The translations under genes and the position numbers were made by a program. From assembly GCF_014529535.1 (NCBI RefSeq), contig NC_050736.1:2232001-2296000 (forward strand): DNA of 64,000 nucleotides. The letters are read 5' to 3'. Shown here one piece after another: positions 1-11,100 of the stretch. Positions within the stretch are counted from its first letter, which is position 1; each line of letters opens with the position of its first letter. The notes beneath the pieces are model-generated. The model was not told the origin of the DNA. It saw only the letters and a program-made list of their open reading frames with translations, and ran no database searches. Origin of the DNA: Bradysia coprophila. Its lineage: Eukaryota; Arthropoda; Insecta; Diptera; Sciaridae.

Positions 1-30
1 CTCAAAGAGTCAACAGTCAACCGTTTTCAA

Positions 31-128
31 GAATTGAAGTATAAGATTTGAAATTAACAGATTTAAAATATTTTGATCGATGGAAGTAACAGACCCGATA
101 ATAATGCTGGTCATATGTTTGCCGTCGG
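31..128 (+). repeat. Dispersed repeat family R1, copy 1 (partial)
   Basis: This copy shares long stretches with segments at 14,570-14,737, 44,291-44,486 (reverse) and 63,559-63,707. Shared words include tacaagatttgaaat, gatcgatggaagtaa, agacccgataataat and a terminal ttgccgtc. It lacks the cctgt-acat / ttatcgataacg part seen at the other end of the other copies. No coding capacity is visible and the family is unknown to me. Confidence 0.75.
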
Positions 129-199
129 ATCAGAGTAAAGCTTTACTATCAACAAAAAAAAACAAATTTTCTTAGTTGTTCCCAGTAGTGGTTCGATCC

Positions 200-640
200 A
201 GGGGCTATTTTTTGGCGAATTTGGAGAATTTGACGAATTTTGGCGAATTTTTTACGAATTTTGGCGAATTTTGACGAATTTTGGCGATTTTTTGTGAATT
301 TATACATGATTTTAAGAAATTTCAAAGAATCTTAGAACTTAGTTACATATTTTTGGCCAAGACATTCCAGAAATCTATTTTTAACCGGGAAGTCATGATG
401 GCTTTTTTTTGGAAAAACGATGAAAAATGTCCTAATTTTGTGAATTTTACATATATTTGTGAATTTGGTAGATTCTTGCATATTTTTGTTATGCTATATC
501 ACAAAACTAGCAAAATATTTCAAAAAACATAAATTTGGAAGAAAATTTTCAAAATTTGAATTTTTTAATTTGGGAGAATTTCGGCGAATTTCGACGAATT
601 TTGGCGAATTTCGGCAAATTAATTCAACTTAATAGCCCCT
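200..640. mobile_element. Non-autonomous DNA element with 10-bp TIR and exact 10-bp target duplication
   Basis: The ends are AGGGGCTATT and AATAGCCCCT, an exact inverted repeat. The element is flanked on both sides by GGTTCGATCC (190-199 and 641-650). Removing it restores a continuous flank in which gtgg-ttcgatc-ccac forms a T-arm-like stem-loop and a perfect pol III B-box match. Both ends of the body carry runs of about 10-bp units (ggcgaatttt / gacgaatttt) in the same orientation; the middle is AT-rich filler with no credible ORF. The 9-11 bp duplication fits Mutator-type insertion, but no transposase is present to test this. Confidence 0.85.
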
Positions 641-650
641 GGTTCGATCC

Positions 651-1779
651 CACTAAGCCAGGTCAAGTCCTATAAATTACGTTTGTGTTCTTCATCATAA
701 ATATCAAAACTCACTAGTTACTGCAGATGAAAAACAGTGTAGTGGGTCTAGAATCACGTATCAGGTCCGTTTTTCCACATAAACGTCTAGTTTCATTTTT
801 ATGGTTTCCTATTGTTTCATTCTATTTATGCATATAATCCAACAAGCTTTCATTCCAGCTGAACAATCACAGAATTTAATTACAGTCAACAACATAAGCA
901 AGGTTTCTGTCATTGTAATTCTTCCGGTGATGCTTCCGAATCGCGTAGTATTGGTATGACGGCATTTAGTGAATCAGAAAACTCATGTTTTAAATCTTAG
1001 GAATATAATTTATTTTTTCTTATAAAATAGGCCAAATCAATGTGACGCTTCGAAGTCACATAATTTTTTGTTTTTCGTTAATTTTGTTTTGTGTTTCTAT
1101 TCACACTAAAAATTGAATTTTTGTTATTTAGAACTTCTTTTTACAGCTTCATTAGTTCCTAGATTGAACGACAAAGATGTCCCCTTAGCTATTTGATGTA
1201 CGCGGACACGCATCCTACCTTAAGCGTTTCACTTGAATATTATACTCAGTTTTTTTTGGCATTCGATCCACAATTCGGATTAAAATAAAATGAAATAACC
1301 GAAGAAGTTATTATTCTTAATAACACTAGATAAGCTGCGTTCACATCACAATCGTTACGAAAACACTAAAAATGTTCAATCTAGAAACTGTCACTGTATT
1401 AAGAAGCAATGACGTACAGTTTTCGATTGAACTGGGTGCACCCAATTTGATTAAATATTTCAGTTAATTTAGTACCAGATGGATTAAGTGTTGAGACTAC
1501 TGACGATAATTTCGGTAAATTTGTGTTATTGACATCACGACTTGTGTTGTACGATAGAAAACTTGGTGTAAATTCGATTCAATGATTAAATGAGCCTGCC
1601 AGCGATGTAGCCACTCGTTTTTCTCAATTATTGAAAGGGCAAATAGAAAATTTCAAGTAACTCTTGGAAATTATGAGTGACGTTAGATGACAGTTAACTT
1701 CATTTCAGTTAAGATTCACTAGACCCAGTTTTACCGAAGATTGTGCTAATATAACTACCAACATTCGGTTCATCCGCCT
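651..1779. other. Gene-free stretch
   Basis: AT-rich sequence with stop codons in all frames. I see no exon with convincing splice sites, no RNA gene and no clear repeat here. Confidence 0.6.
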
Positions 1780-1951
1780 GAAGTAGTTGCAAAATGAGTT
1801 GCAAAATTCGTAAAAGGAAAATGTTTTCAGCAACAACTTTTGCAACTACTTCAACTACTACGTCTGAAGTAGCTGCAAAAGTAGTTGCAAAATTTGTAAA
1901 AGGAATGGTTCTTGCAACTTCCTTAGCAACTACTTCAAAAGGCTATTCGGT
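1780..1951. repeat. Short direct and inverted repeats of gaagtagttgcaaaa
   Basis: The word gaagtagttgcaaaa and its reverse complement recur several times. A longer direct repeat (gttgcaaaattcgtaaaaggaa and its variant) is spaced by about 87 bp. The 62-codon open frame across it is a Thr/Ala/Val/Lys-rich product of the repeats and is not called as a gene. Confidence 0.6.
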
Positions 1952-2245
1952 TCAACACCCATATCAATACCAAGTTGAATGACTTGACTGAAGATTGGCA
2001 CGATATGCCGAAATGTTGATGCTTCAACAATGTGTTCAAGAACTCAACTGTTCTGATTGAGTTCGTACTAAGCGCCATTCAATGACAAAATAATTCCATT
2101 AAAATTTTTCTCAAGCCTGTTTTTTGTCATTGATCCAAAAATCTAGTAAAGTCCAATTCCTTAATTATGAGTAACTTTCACTGTCAATCAGAATGAATCA
2201 GAAGCTTCACGCCGACTTAAGAGCGCTCAACCCTTGGCAAAATTC

Positions 2246-2589
2246 TAGCCTACATTTGTGCGCAAAAATATTCGTTTTTTGATGATTTCTCTGAACGAAA
2301 ATCGTTTTTTGAAAAAGTAATGGTTACATGCGTGCAAAAATATGTTACTTTTAAAGGGAAAATTGGTTTGCAAGTCATAACTTTACCCACTTGAAGAAAC
2401 CCTTGCAAAATATGTAATTTACACATTTTGCAAAGGTTTCTCCAAGTGGGATAGCTTATCACCCACAAAACCATTTTTTCTTTACAAGTAACACAGTTTC
2501 GCATGCTTTAATGGTTTTACTTTAAAAAAAAAACTTTCGTTCAGAGAAATCATCAAAAAACGAATATTTTTCCGCCTAAATGTTGGCTA
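2246..2589. mobile_element. 344-bp palindromic foldback element
   Basis: The outer ends tagcc(t/a)acattt and their complement are followed by a nearly perfect inverted stretch (ttcgttttttgatgatttct and neighbours). Pairing continues with gaps to the centre near 2,417, where cccacttg-agaaacc faces ggtttct-ccaagtggg. The whole unit is therefore two arms of about 170 bp with almost no loop. There is no coding capacity. It is probably a MITE; I could not define a target duplication. Confidence 0.75.
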
Positions 2590-3370
2590 CAAATTTACAA
2601 AGGGTGCATTGCTCACAACTGAGGATGGAAAGATCGATATTATCACAAAACAATACGTCAACAAATAACTCACTGGTGAAAATAAATGTCTCAAATGTTC
2701 GAAAAACGTATACTCATCAAATCTTGACTTGTGTCATGACCTGATCTGTTTTCAATTTTTGGATTTTAAACTTCAAACCTATCAAGGTCTACCTGAGTAA
2801 GAATTTGTAATTAATTTTCGAAGTACTAGAGGTAAGACAAATCCAAGTATTTGAGCAATATCGGCTTGTGTCCATTGTAAGAAGAGTTTGAGGTCGACCT
2901 GATATCAGGTCAATATATGAGGTTTCATAACAAAATGTTTGACGACCAGACCTTATATTTTCTGGTTGACCTGACCCGATTACTTTTTAGTATGTGGTGA
3001 CGGTATGACCTAAAATTCTACTTAGTTGGACCATCCTTGAGCAAAGTTAGGATACGTTAAAGTTCTAAACTATTCGCAAAGTTTGGATAGAATTTTTTCT
3101 TGGCATACAGTTCATAGGCTCTGCTCGATAGAAATTCTGTGAATCGAAACACATTACGGTGGTTTTTAACACAATTTTGGTGTGGTTATATGTGTCATGA
3201 CTTCCTTATACTGTAGGCCGAAATTATCAAAAAAAAAAATCTTTTTTTTCTGTTGTCTTAGAGTGTTTTTAAAAAATGGCCATGATATGGTCCGTGTTAC
3301 AGAGTGGATCTCTTACACTATGTTCTATGTATAAAAAAGAATATTTTAAAATTACAACACAAATGTAATA
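2590..3370. other. Gene-free stretch downstream of the DCN1-like gene
   Basis: Contains several short direct echoes of acctgat.tcaggtc / gacctgac near 2,735-2,985. No ORF of note. It presumably includes the 3' UTR of the minus-strand DCN1-like gene, but I did not find an unambiguous AATAAA for it. Confidence 0.5.
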
Positions 3371-6105
3371 CTATAACTGATCACTTGGACTCTGTCTATC
3401 CTTTTGTGTGATATTTTGATTGGTTCTATCCGTTTCATATTCCACAAAATCGTCGAATAAACTCGGCCACGCTTCGGTATCATCGTACGACGTTATATCA
3501 CAAGTTTCAGCAAAATTTAAAAACATATTCCATGTGTCTTTCGGTACGCCACGTATGTCGGAACGTTGCTCTAAATAATTTAACCATTTATCTAATATGC
3601 TAGGTGTGTGCACGGAAAATACCAGCCGCCATAATATAATTGCCATTTCCAGTGAAACGATGCGATGGCCCTCCTCCAATCCGAACCGAAACGTAAATCT
3701 GTACAATTTCTTAAACATTTCGGAATTTGTTTTCAATTTTTCTATGGTCTGTTTCAGTCGTATCCGAATGTCGCCGACATTGTCGCAATTCATTTGCTGC
3801 AGTCCTTGGATGAATTCAGTTTTGGTGAAGCGGCACATTTGAGATGCGTCCAGGCGCCATGCTAGTACCAGTATTGCAAAGTCGTCCGGTTTATAGCCGA
3901 GATCAGAGCACAATCGCTCGATGCCCTCCGATAAAATGGCATCTTCTTCGTCGTCTTTGTATTCTTCGAACAGGGCATTCAATGTGTTGTCGGAGACGGA
4001 ATGTTCTTTTCCTGAAACAGAAATTCGAATGAAAAATGTGACTGGGAATCGGTTATCTGGTGATGATTAACATTTGAAAATGATATGAACGGAAGGAATT
4101 AAAGTGAAATTCAGACATTGATAGTGATAAACAAAGAAAATTGGAGACTGCAGCGTAATAAGAGTTAATCTCCGAGTTCATCGACCGATTTGTATGAAGG
4201 TGAAATGGTAAAATACATCGGATATCTGAATGGTTGGTCATTAGTCAGCTATAGATAATCTGAGTAGAAGTATTAGAACAACTTCTGGCCCTTCTCAGTC
4301 GTTTCGCTACTGAAGACTGAAAGTACGTTCTCAAATTGTAAAAACTTCGCCGTCAAATCAACTTGTTCAAAAATGAGCAACCCAATTATTGATATTTTGA
4401 TAGAGCTTCACTTGGGGAGAGCTACAACGAAACTTTCTGAATTTACTGGACAAATTCAAGAGAAACATATGACATCCCAGAATCGATGTACATATATCGA
4501 TTGATCGATGAATTCGTATATTCAGTCAAAGGGGTTCGTAGTGCTCGTGTAGAGAAAAGAATTCCAAATTTTGACAACCTTCGGGGAAGAACATTTGGAA
4601 AATTTTTGATTGGTCTTGTGATTGGCCCTAATTTTCACAGTTAGGAAAAACTGCTAGGTAACTAGCTATGTCCTTCAACAGTCGTACTTCATTTCTCATT
4701 GAACCCAACTGGGTTGCAAACGAGCCATCAGAACAGTCGGAGCGTTTGCTGCGACTGAGCCCCGTACAAACCCGTATATCTATTGCGTACGTGACCCTAG
4801 TGCGTCTGTCACCCTACTTTGACCGTAAGCCTATTGCGCCGGTTAATGTAGTTAAAGTAAAATTATTATGTAATATGTCCATCTTACAAATTGCGCATAG
4901 CGCAATTACGAAGCCCCGTACGACGTTCCTTTCAAATGAAACAAAAATTTCAAATCGCCCTAAAATTTTATTTTTTTGAAGGGCCTAGTATCGGCCTCAG
5001 TCCGAGGACCCAAATTTAAATTTTTTTTTCAACTACATTCTATTCGCCCTTTGATTATCTTTCAAATGAAACAAAAATTACGAAAAACGGATGAAATTTG
5101 CTCGAGTTATATGTAAAATACACATAGCCCTAGTAGCATTTCACTTCTAAGGCCCTAACTCACGGTCCACTCAGCCGATTTTAAAAAACTTTTTTTTCCT
5201 GGATTGCCGTGTCATTTACGTTTCCATCGTTTATTTTGCCATAAATATCACCAAAAGACCTTAAATCACTTAGGTCGTACGAAGGGCCGACCCGAATATG
5301 CCCATCTTCGAACTTAGCCTCACTATTTCGACTATCTTTCAGGGAAAAAAAAAAATTTTGAAATCGGATTTGATTTACTCAAGATATTGACGTGACAGAC
5401 GGACAGACGGACAGACAAAATTTTTATTGCAGATTCGTCATCTATGAACATAGGCAAACACTTTGCCCTTACCGTCTGCTTCGAATTCCATCAATTACAC
5501 ACGGCATCGTAATCCTATAAGCCCCTTTGTACTTCGTACGGGGCTAAAAATGTGTTCCCGCAGTATCTAAGATAGTAACTTGGAAATGTAGTTTCTGGAG
5601 ATGGAAAAACGTTCGTTTTCCACTTTTCGACCTACCGGGAAGCCGACGTTGTACCGGAAAATTTTGTCTAATTTTAACTGCTAGGAGATGCGTCCGGGAG
5701 TTAGATTTGGAGAGCGAGAAGAAAACATTTTTTTGTGAACCTCGGTACCCCATAACCCTTAAATGAAGTTTACATTCCGACTCCGCCAGAGACTCACCCG
5801 CTGCGAATACATCTCCGACAGCATTTATGTTTCCATTTAAGCCAACCGACGATTTTTTGAAACTGCCATTTCGAATGTCCGTCGATAAAGATGTTATATG
5901 CGCCGGAGACTCCGATAACAATTCGTCTGTTTCTGCAAAACACGCATCATAATAAAGTAATTTGCTGTGAATATCGCAAAATTCGAATCTTACCACCGCG
6001 ATCAACCGTATTGTTTGTCGTTCGAGGCTCAACAGTTGGTTCAACAGTCGGTTTATTATCGTTATTATTTGTTGTCGTTTGAAAGCACGTCAAACAGTTA
6101 CCCAT
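3371..6105 (-). CDS. SCCRO3: DCN1-like protein 3 (DCUN1D3/SCCRO3 homologue), three coding exons
   Basis: The family promotes transfer of NEDD8 to cullins by bridging the E2 and the cullin WHB domain; the DCUN1D3 class is tethered to membranes. Coding exons are 5,994-6,105, 5,798-5,932 and 3,371-4,011, with donors gtaag and gtgagt and acceptors tgcag and ttcag. The phases close to 295 residues. The protein starts MGNCLTC: Gly2 is a predicted N-myristoylation site, and Cys4 and Cys7 are likely palmitoylation sites, as in vertebrate DCUN1D3. A low-complexity linker follows. From about residue 93 a full PONY (cullin-binding) domain appears, with the typical segments YKDDEEDAIL, FTKTEFIQG, KLYRFTFRFGL, DTWNMFLNF and EAWPSLFDDFVE. 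The 29 bases upstream of the long ORF belong to exon 3, so its apparent TTG start is not real. The intron between exons 2 and 3 carries a repeat. Assignment to class 3 rests on the acylated N-terminus. Confidence 0.92.
4726..5550 (+). repeat. Repeat family R2, short copy, inside the DCN1-like intron
   Basis: It shares its left end (catcagaacagtcggagcg), a left agccccgtac motif, an internal ctttcaaatgaaacaaaaa block, a cggacagacggacag block and the right part (atctatgaacatag, ctttgcccttaccgtctgct) with a second copy at 19,898-21,140. The right end is a hairpin, agcccc..gtac-ttc-gtacggggct, followed by an A run. There is no ORF of recognisable function. Possible explanations are a Helitron-like element or a retroposon with a 3' hairpin; I cannot decide. 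Confidence 0.8.
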
Positions 6106-7128
6106 CTTTTCAATTACTAAAAGACTCGCACAATTTCAATAAATATTTTCGGAATTAAAAACAAAATTTCGTCGAACAAAATTTAAAAGAAAGAGAGTCA
6201 CATTAGTCCCGCGTAACACTTTACATTTTATGATCGCAATAAAAATTAACGTAAATTTGATTTAAACTAAACGAACTTCTATTTTACATTGGCACAATTG
6301 TTGAGTAATTCGTTTGAATGGATTTTTCATTTATGTATCATGTAGGTTCTCATTGTATTAATGTCGTTTAAATTAGCTTCGCTGGACTGTAGGTGACTGT
6401 AGGTGTTGACCTGAAACAACAATTTAATATATTGATTTGTATACATTTCAAATAGCACACCATGTAGCCTCCAATGTTCTGTCTGTATAATGGAAAGATG
6501 GAAGTGTATTGGAAGGATTAACCTTATGAAAATTTGCACAACAAAGACCACATAGGGAAGAAGAAGTTACAATATTGAATGTCGAGACTCAGTCAAAATA
6601 AAATGGCCGAATCGACTAATAACAAAGAAACTGCATTCAAAACACTACACTACGCACTAAAAGTTCTAGCAATTTGTTGATTTAATCCAAATATGTGATT
6701 ACCGAAATGAAGTGTGGCATTAATCACCATGAGATAACGATTTAATTAAACAAAGCGACAGACGAAAACATTATTTTCCATAAACAAACTTTGAATGACG
6801 ACAAAGTGTGGAATATTACCTTTATTAATGCAGTATACATTAGGCACTAGATTTTTTTTATAAAATTGGAAGATGGTTCGCTCATTCCGGTGTCAATATT
6901 TATTTCGTCTATGGATTGTTGATGAGGTTACAGTGAGTGTAGTTTTAATTAAATTTTAAAACTACAACATTTTGTTCGGACGAAACTTTGCCTTCAGAAC
7001 AAGTGACATTTAAGACATTATCTTGCAGGATTTGACATTTATGTGGAATCTAAGTTGAAATAATTTTGTAATATCCACTGGGTATGAGAAGTATGGAAAA
7101 AGCGCCAAAAGAAAATAAATTTAAATTA
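6106..7128. other. Intergenic stretch upstream of the DCN1-like gene
   Basis: Should contain the promoter and 5' UTR of the minus-strand DCN1-like gene, but I see no core-promoter motif strong enough to place. A short duplication, ctgtaggtga / ctgtaggtgt, lies at 6,388-6,409. No other feature. Confidence 0.4.
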
Positions 7129-7335
7129 TTACACTGGCTCAGCTTCACTGGCACCATAATTATCTTTCTCAACCTGAATTGTTTCAAGTGACTGTACGCA
7201 TGAAGATGATACAATTAAAAAAAAAATCAAAATCAGGGCTACGGTAGGTATAGGTATGTTCCAAATAATTGTAAACACAGTAAACGGACTTTGACAACCC
7301 GAACCCATCTCATCCATAGAGTCCATAGACGTCAT
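7129..7335 (-). CDS. Possible small single-pass membrane protein, 68 residues
   Basis: An ATG-started, uninterrupted frame. The N-terminus is acidic and Met-rich (MTSMDSMDEMGSG) and is followed by a strongly hydrophobic stretch at about residues 18-46 (core TVALILIFFLIVSSS), long enough for one membrane helix. The tail is polar and acidic (VEKDNYGASEAEPV). Three further in-frame Met codons lie in the first ten residues. I do not recognise a family. Support is limited to a plausible protein-like composition and membrane topology; it could be a chance ORF or one exon of a larger gene. Confidence 0.35.
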   Translation of the reverse strand: MTSMDSMDEMGSGCQSPFTVFTIIWNIPIPTVALILIFFLIVSSSCVQSLETIQVEKDNYGASEAEPV

Positions 7336-7854
7336 AACCTTTGCTTTTTGCTGAAATTTTGAGGCGCTGTATACTTATAGTGACAGCTTTCAAAAAAAAT
7401 TTACGTATTGAAGGTATTGAAACTGCTTCGCTCTAATTTTGGCAGCTCTTTTTCAATGAGTAATTGTTTAGGTTATGTTGTTTATGGTTGAAATTTGACA
7501 ATTTCATTTATTCTTTTACTATGCTTATTCTTTGAATTTTCTCAAAAGGGATAAAGCATGAAGTAAAACTCTATAAGGCAAGTGCAGAGAGCAAAATAGA
7601 ATAATCAATACAATCAAACTAACGCCATATACCTTACAGTAGAGACTTTGAGCCAATCAGATGAAAGTATTCGCCTTACAGTAGAGAAATTTCCCGTTGT
7701 TTGTACTTGTCTTGTTAGGAAAAAGGTAAGTTCGATGCGTAACTCTTGGACATCCAACGAAGTGTGAATGCTACACATCTAAGGAAAGTGAAATGGATTG
7801 GTAATTGAATTCTGTTTTTAACACGTTGCCGGTTATTGGGACTTGTCAACTTTA

Positions 7855-7987
7855 GGCACACCGGAAAGTGCTAAGGGAGTCGAGTAATACCTCCAAATAA
7901 ATTTCTAAAAATCAAAAATTTGACTTTTGATTTTTAGAAATTTATTTGGAGGTATTCCTCGACCCCCTTAGCACTTTCCGGCGTGCC
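7855..7987. repeat. 133-bp near-perfect palindrome
   Basis: The arms are 7,855-7,917 and 7,925-7,987. The left arm reads ggcacaccggaaagtgctaa and continues through ctccaaataaatttctaaaa; the right arm is its complement with only a few mismatches. The loop is about 7 nt. It is a foldback MITE or a hairpin-RNA source; no ORF. Confidence 0.8.
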
Positions 7988-7997
7988 ATTCCACTCA

Positions 7998-8105
7998 ACA
8001 AAAAGTACTCCGTGAGAGAGCCGTGTGAGAGCGAGCTATCAAATAAACAAAGAAAAAATTGAAAAAAAATCAATTTTGTCTCTCACACGGAGTACCTTTT
8101 TGGTA
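7998..8105. repeat. Hairpin-forming inverted repeat next to the 7.9-kb palindrome
   Basis: The left arm (aaaaagtactccgtg.gagag) pairs with the right arm (ctctcacacggagtaccttttt). The loop is AT-rich and contains a second gtgtgagag word. It starts only about 10 bp after the preceding palindrome. Confidence 0.65.
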
Positions 8106-11100
8106 AGAGGAAACTAAGCATTAAGATTGAATCCTTAACCTGAATTTTTACATAAATATTTTAACTGAATTATATTTCCTTCTCAATCATCATAACACTA
8201 TACTGACGTGAATTTAATCTAACTAAATTTTTCTTTGGTTCTCCTGTCAAAGTTGACAGTAGTATGAGTAGTATACAAAAGATAAATTTAAATTGGGTCT
8301 CTATCGCGTGGCTGTGTTCAGCTAGAGTATGTCGATGAGAAAAATTTTGCTGCCAAAGGCTGTAAATTTTGTTTAAATCGAAATTTCATACAACAAAATG
8401 ATCATAATTTATGTCAATTTGGTAAGAATGGGAAAAGCTATCGCACAATTCGATTATTCACAGCTCTTTGAATTCACAAATCGACTCGCTCGACTAGAGC
8501 AAGTCTTACGTGTGACAGCTGGACAAAATTACGCTAACATTATGTGATCAATGTCAACAACTAAGCGTTAAAATGACCCGCTATTCAATATGCCTTGAGC
8601 ACCTATTATGAAGCCATTAAATATCTGTCTATGTCTGTATCTGCGTGAGCTCTCCAAAGTAAATAGCCGCTACAGCCTTGATTATTACCATTTCCAACTC
8701 GCAGTCTTTGAGCACCCAGACTCTCTATATTAGTGATCTAATGCAGTTGTTTCGGTTGTTTCACTTGTACAAAATCATTTTGTCAAAGTTATTTTGCTTG
8801 GGAATTTCGCGGATCGTTTCAACTGTTCTCATATCCAAAAAAAATATTCCACAACTGACAGTTCCGCAGTCGATCTTTACATTGCAAGTTGTTCCGTAGC
8901 AAAAATAGTGATGATAAAATTAAGAAAACTTTAAATCAATTTTATCATTTCGAATGACAATCAGACAAAAAATTCGTCCGTTTGGTTGTTATCGCAGTAA
9001 TTATTTAGTGAAAGTGATAAATAATAGTTAATGAATTGTGTTCGTTTGACGGTAGTTCTTGTCTGGAAAAACAAACAGAAGTTTGTCTATTTTGCGAAAA
9101 AGAAAAGAAACGAAACACTTTTTTTTAGTGTCAGCTGATGATTCTCGCATAAAATGCGTTTTCTGCAATGACGTGTTGAAATTACAATTATTATACAAGC
9201 AAATTATGATACATAAAGGATTAAGTGTGTGGTTTTTTAGGAAATAACAACGTGAAATATTTTGATTGAAACGGAAACTGTTGTGTTGCTACTGTTGAAT
9301 TATGTTCGATGGAGATACTTGAAGGGGAATTTCAGAAATAAAAGGTCATCACTTTCGTCATTCTGCTGTGAATCGAATAATAAAAAAGGTAAATGGAGGT
9401 GTACGGTATGGGAATTTTATGTAAATTTTTCAATTCAAACAATGATGAGTTGAAAGTGGGTAAAGTTGCAAGAGTTTTTTTGTTCTTCATTCGTTGAAAG
9501 TGAGCAAATGCGACTGATATATTAGGCAATCGAAAATAAATGTTCTAATTGTTTCGATCGACTATCATATCATTCTTCTAGGTCACAGTGAGGGCGTCGA
9601 TGATTTTTACTATTATTATTTACGCTAACCATTGATGCATTGAAGACAATGTTGTTGGAGGCAGTACATTTCAATTAAAATAAATAAATTTAATCAACAC
9701 AGCTTGCACAAAATTTATACCAATTTACTCATGACCAACCATGGACTAAGTATACCACATTCAAACAATATTGTATGACCGCAATATTTACGTTGAATTC
9801 ATTCTGTAAAATAATTGAAATTAACGTCCCGAGCACTTTGCAAACGATTGGCAATCATTACCTAAATACAATTCGATTGAGTAAATCGGAATTGTATGGT
9901 TGTTGGTTAACTGCACCCGTGTGTGATTGAGAAAAAAATAACACAAACTTCGTACTTCTATTTTTAACTTTCCTTTCTCCTTGATTTGCCGCTGAATCGG
10001 ATGACTCTACTGACGAAAAATTCAGTTAGGCAAATTTATAAATATTTGCTTGCTGAAGTGTGCTCAAGATTAACGTTTAAAAAGAAAATCAGCGCATTGT
10101 TTATCCAGATTAATACGAAACTGTAACGGTGGAGACACTTTAATTAGCATTGTTGTATCATGGATATACTCTCATAATCAGACCGCCGTATCTATATTGA
10201 TAAATCTCATGTTTCAAGATTTCTATTGACTCAACAGTCTTAAGAGCCGCATATCTATAGGGTGATAACATTTTGTTCGGTATGACAAATTCGTGACTGA
10301 TATCCGAAACGTTAGCAAGTATCTACCTAATCTATTAACCATTACTGCAACGTTTGCTAATTATTTTAAGACAAAATCAAATTAGCTTGGGAAAAGAAAA
10401 CAATTCTAAAACTCGGGGTTCAACTGGATTTTGACTAAGTTGAATAAAGTCAAGAGATAAGATTCAGTCATTTTATTCGACCAACTTTTTTCTTGATATT
10501 AGACGATATCTTTCATGTTTCAACTATTCAAAGTTATCCGATTTGTCTGAACTGGGAACTGGAAACAATTAGCTCATGTTTCGGTCAATATACTAACTCG
10601 ATTATCCACTGTTATGATTCGATTACACCATACAGGGAAGGTACTATTTGAATTATAGATACCAAATATCAATACTGATTAGGCAGTGACTAACAAAGAG
10701 AGTATTTGTTAAGACACAGTTAAACCTACGTAATTGTTACTTCTTAAAATGTTGGTGTAACAAGCTATACAATTATTCAGAATGTGTATCGTGAGTCTCT
10801 CAATTTACCCGTTTTAACAATCAATAAAATCTTCAAACGTTTTTATTAACAAATTTGGTTTATGACCAGGCTTTTTATGAAGTTGCGTATTAAGATTAGT
10901 TTCTTTACAGTAAAAACAAAACTTTTTTTATCGCTTTACGGTTTCCGTACCTAAATACTTACCGCGATTATATAAGCCGTACATTTTCTCTCTAATGAAA
11001 TGTGGATGAGATGAATCCTACGTAATTGAAAACAGGTGTTTCATTGTTTGTCGAGTTACACATTTGATTCTTTTATTTTGCGTTGAAAGATAAACATTCG

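Noticed and set aside
185-655. tRNA gene suggested by GGTTCGATCC
   Set aside because: Only the T-arm/B-box portion is present; no acceptor stem or anticodon arm could be built around it.
1794-1982. 62-codon Thr/Ala-rich frame
   Set aside because: Produced by short direct and inverted repeats; no start context or homology.
5544-6044. 166-codon minus-strand frame
   Set aside because: It overlaps exon 2 of the DCN1-like gene but reads through its intron boundaries; only 5,798-5,932 is coding.
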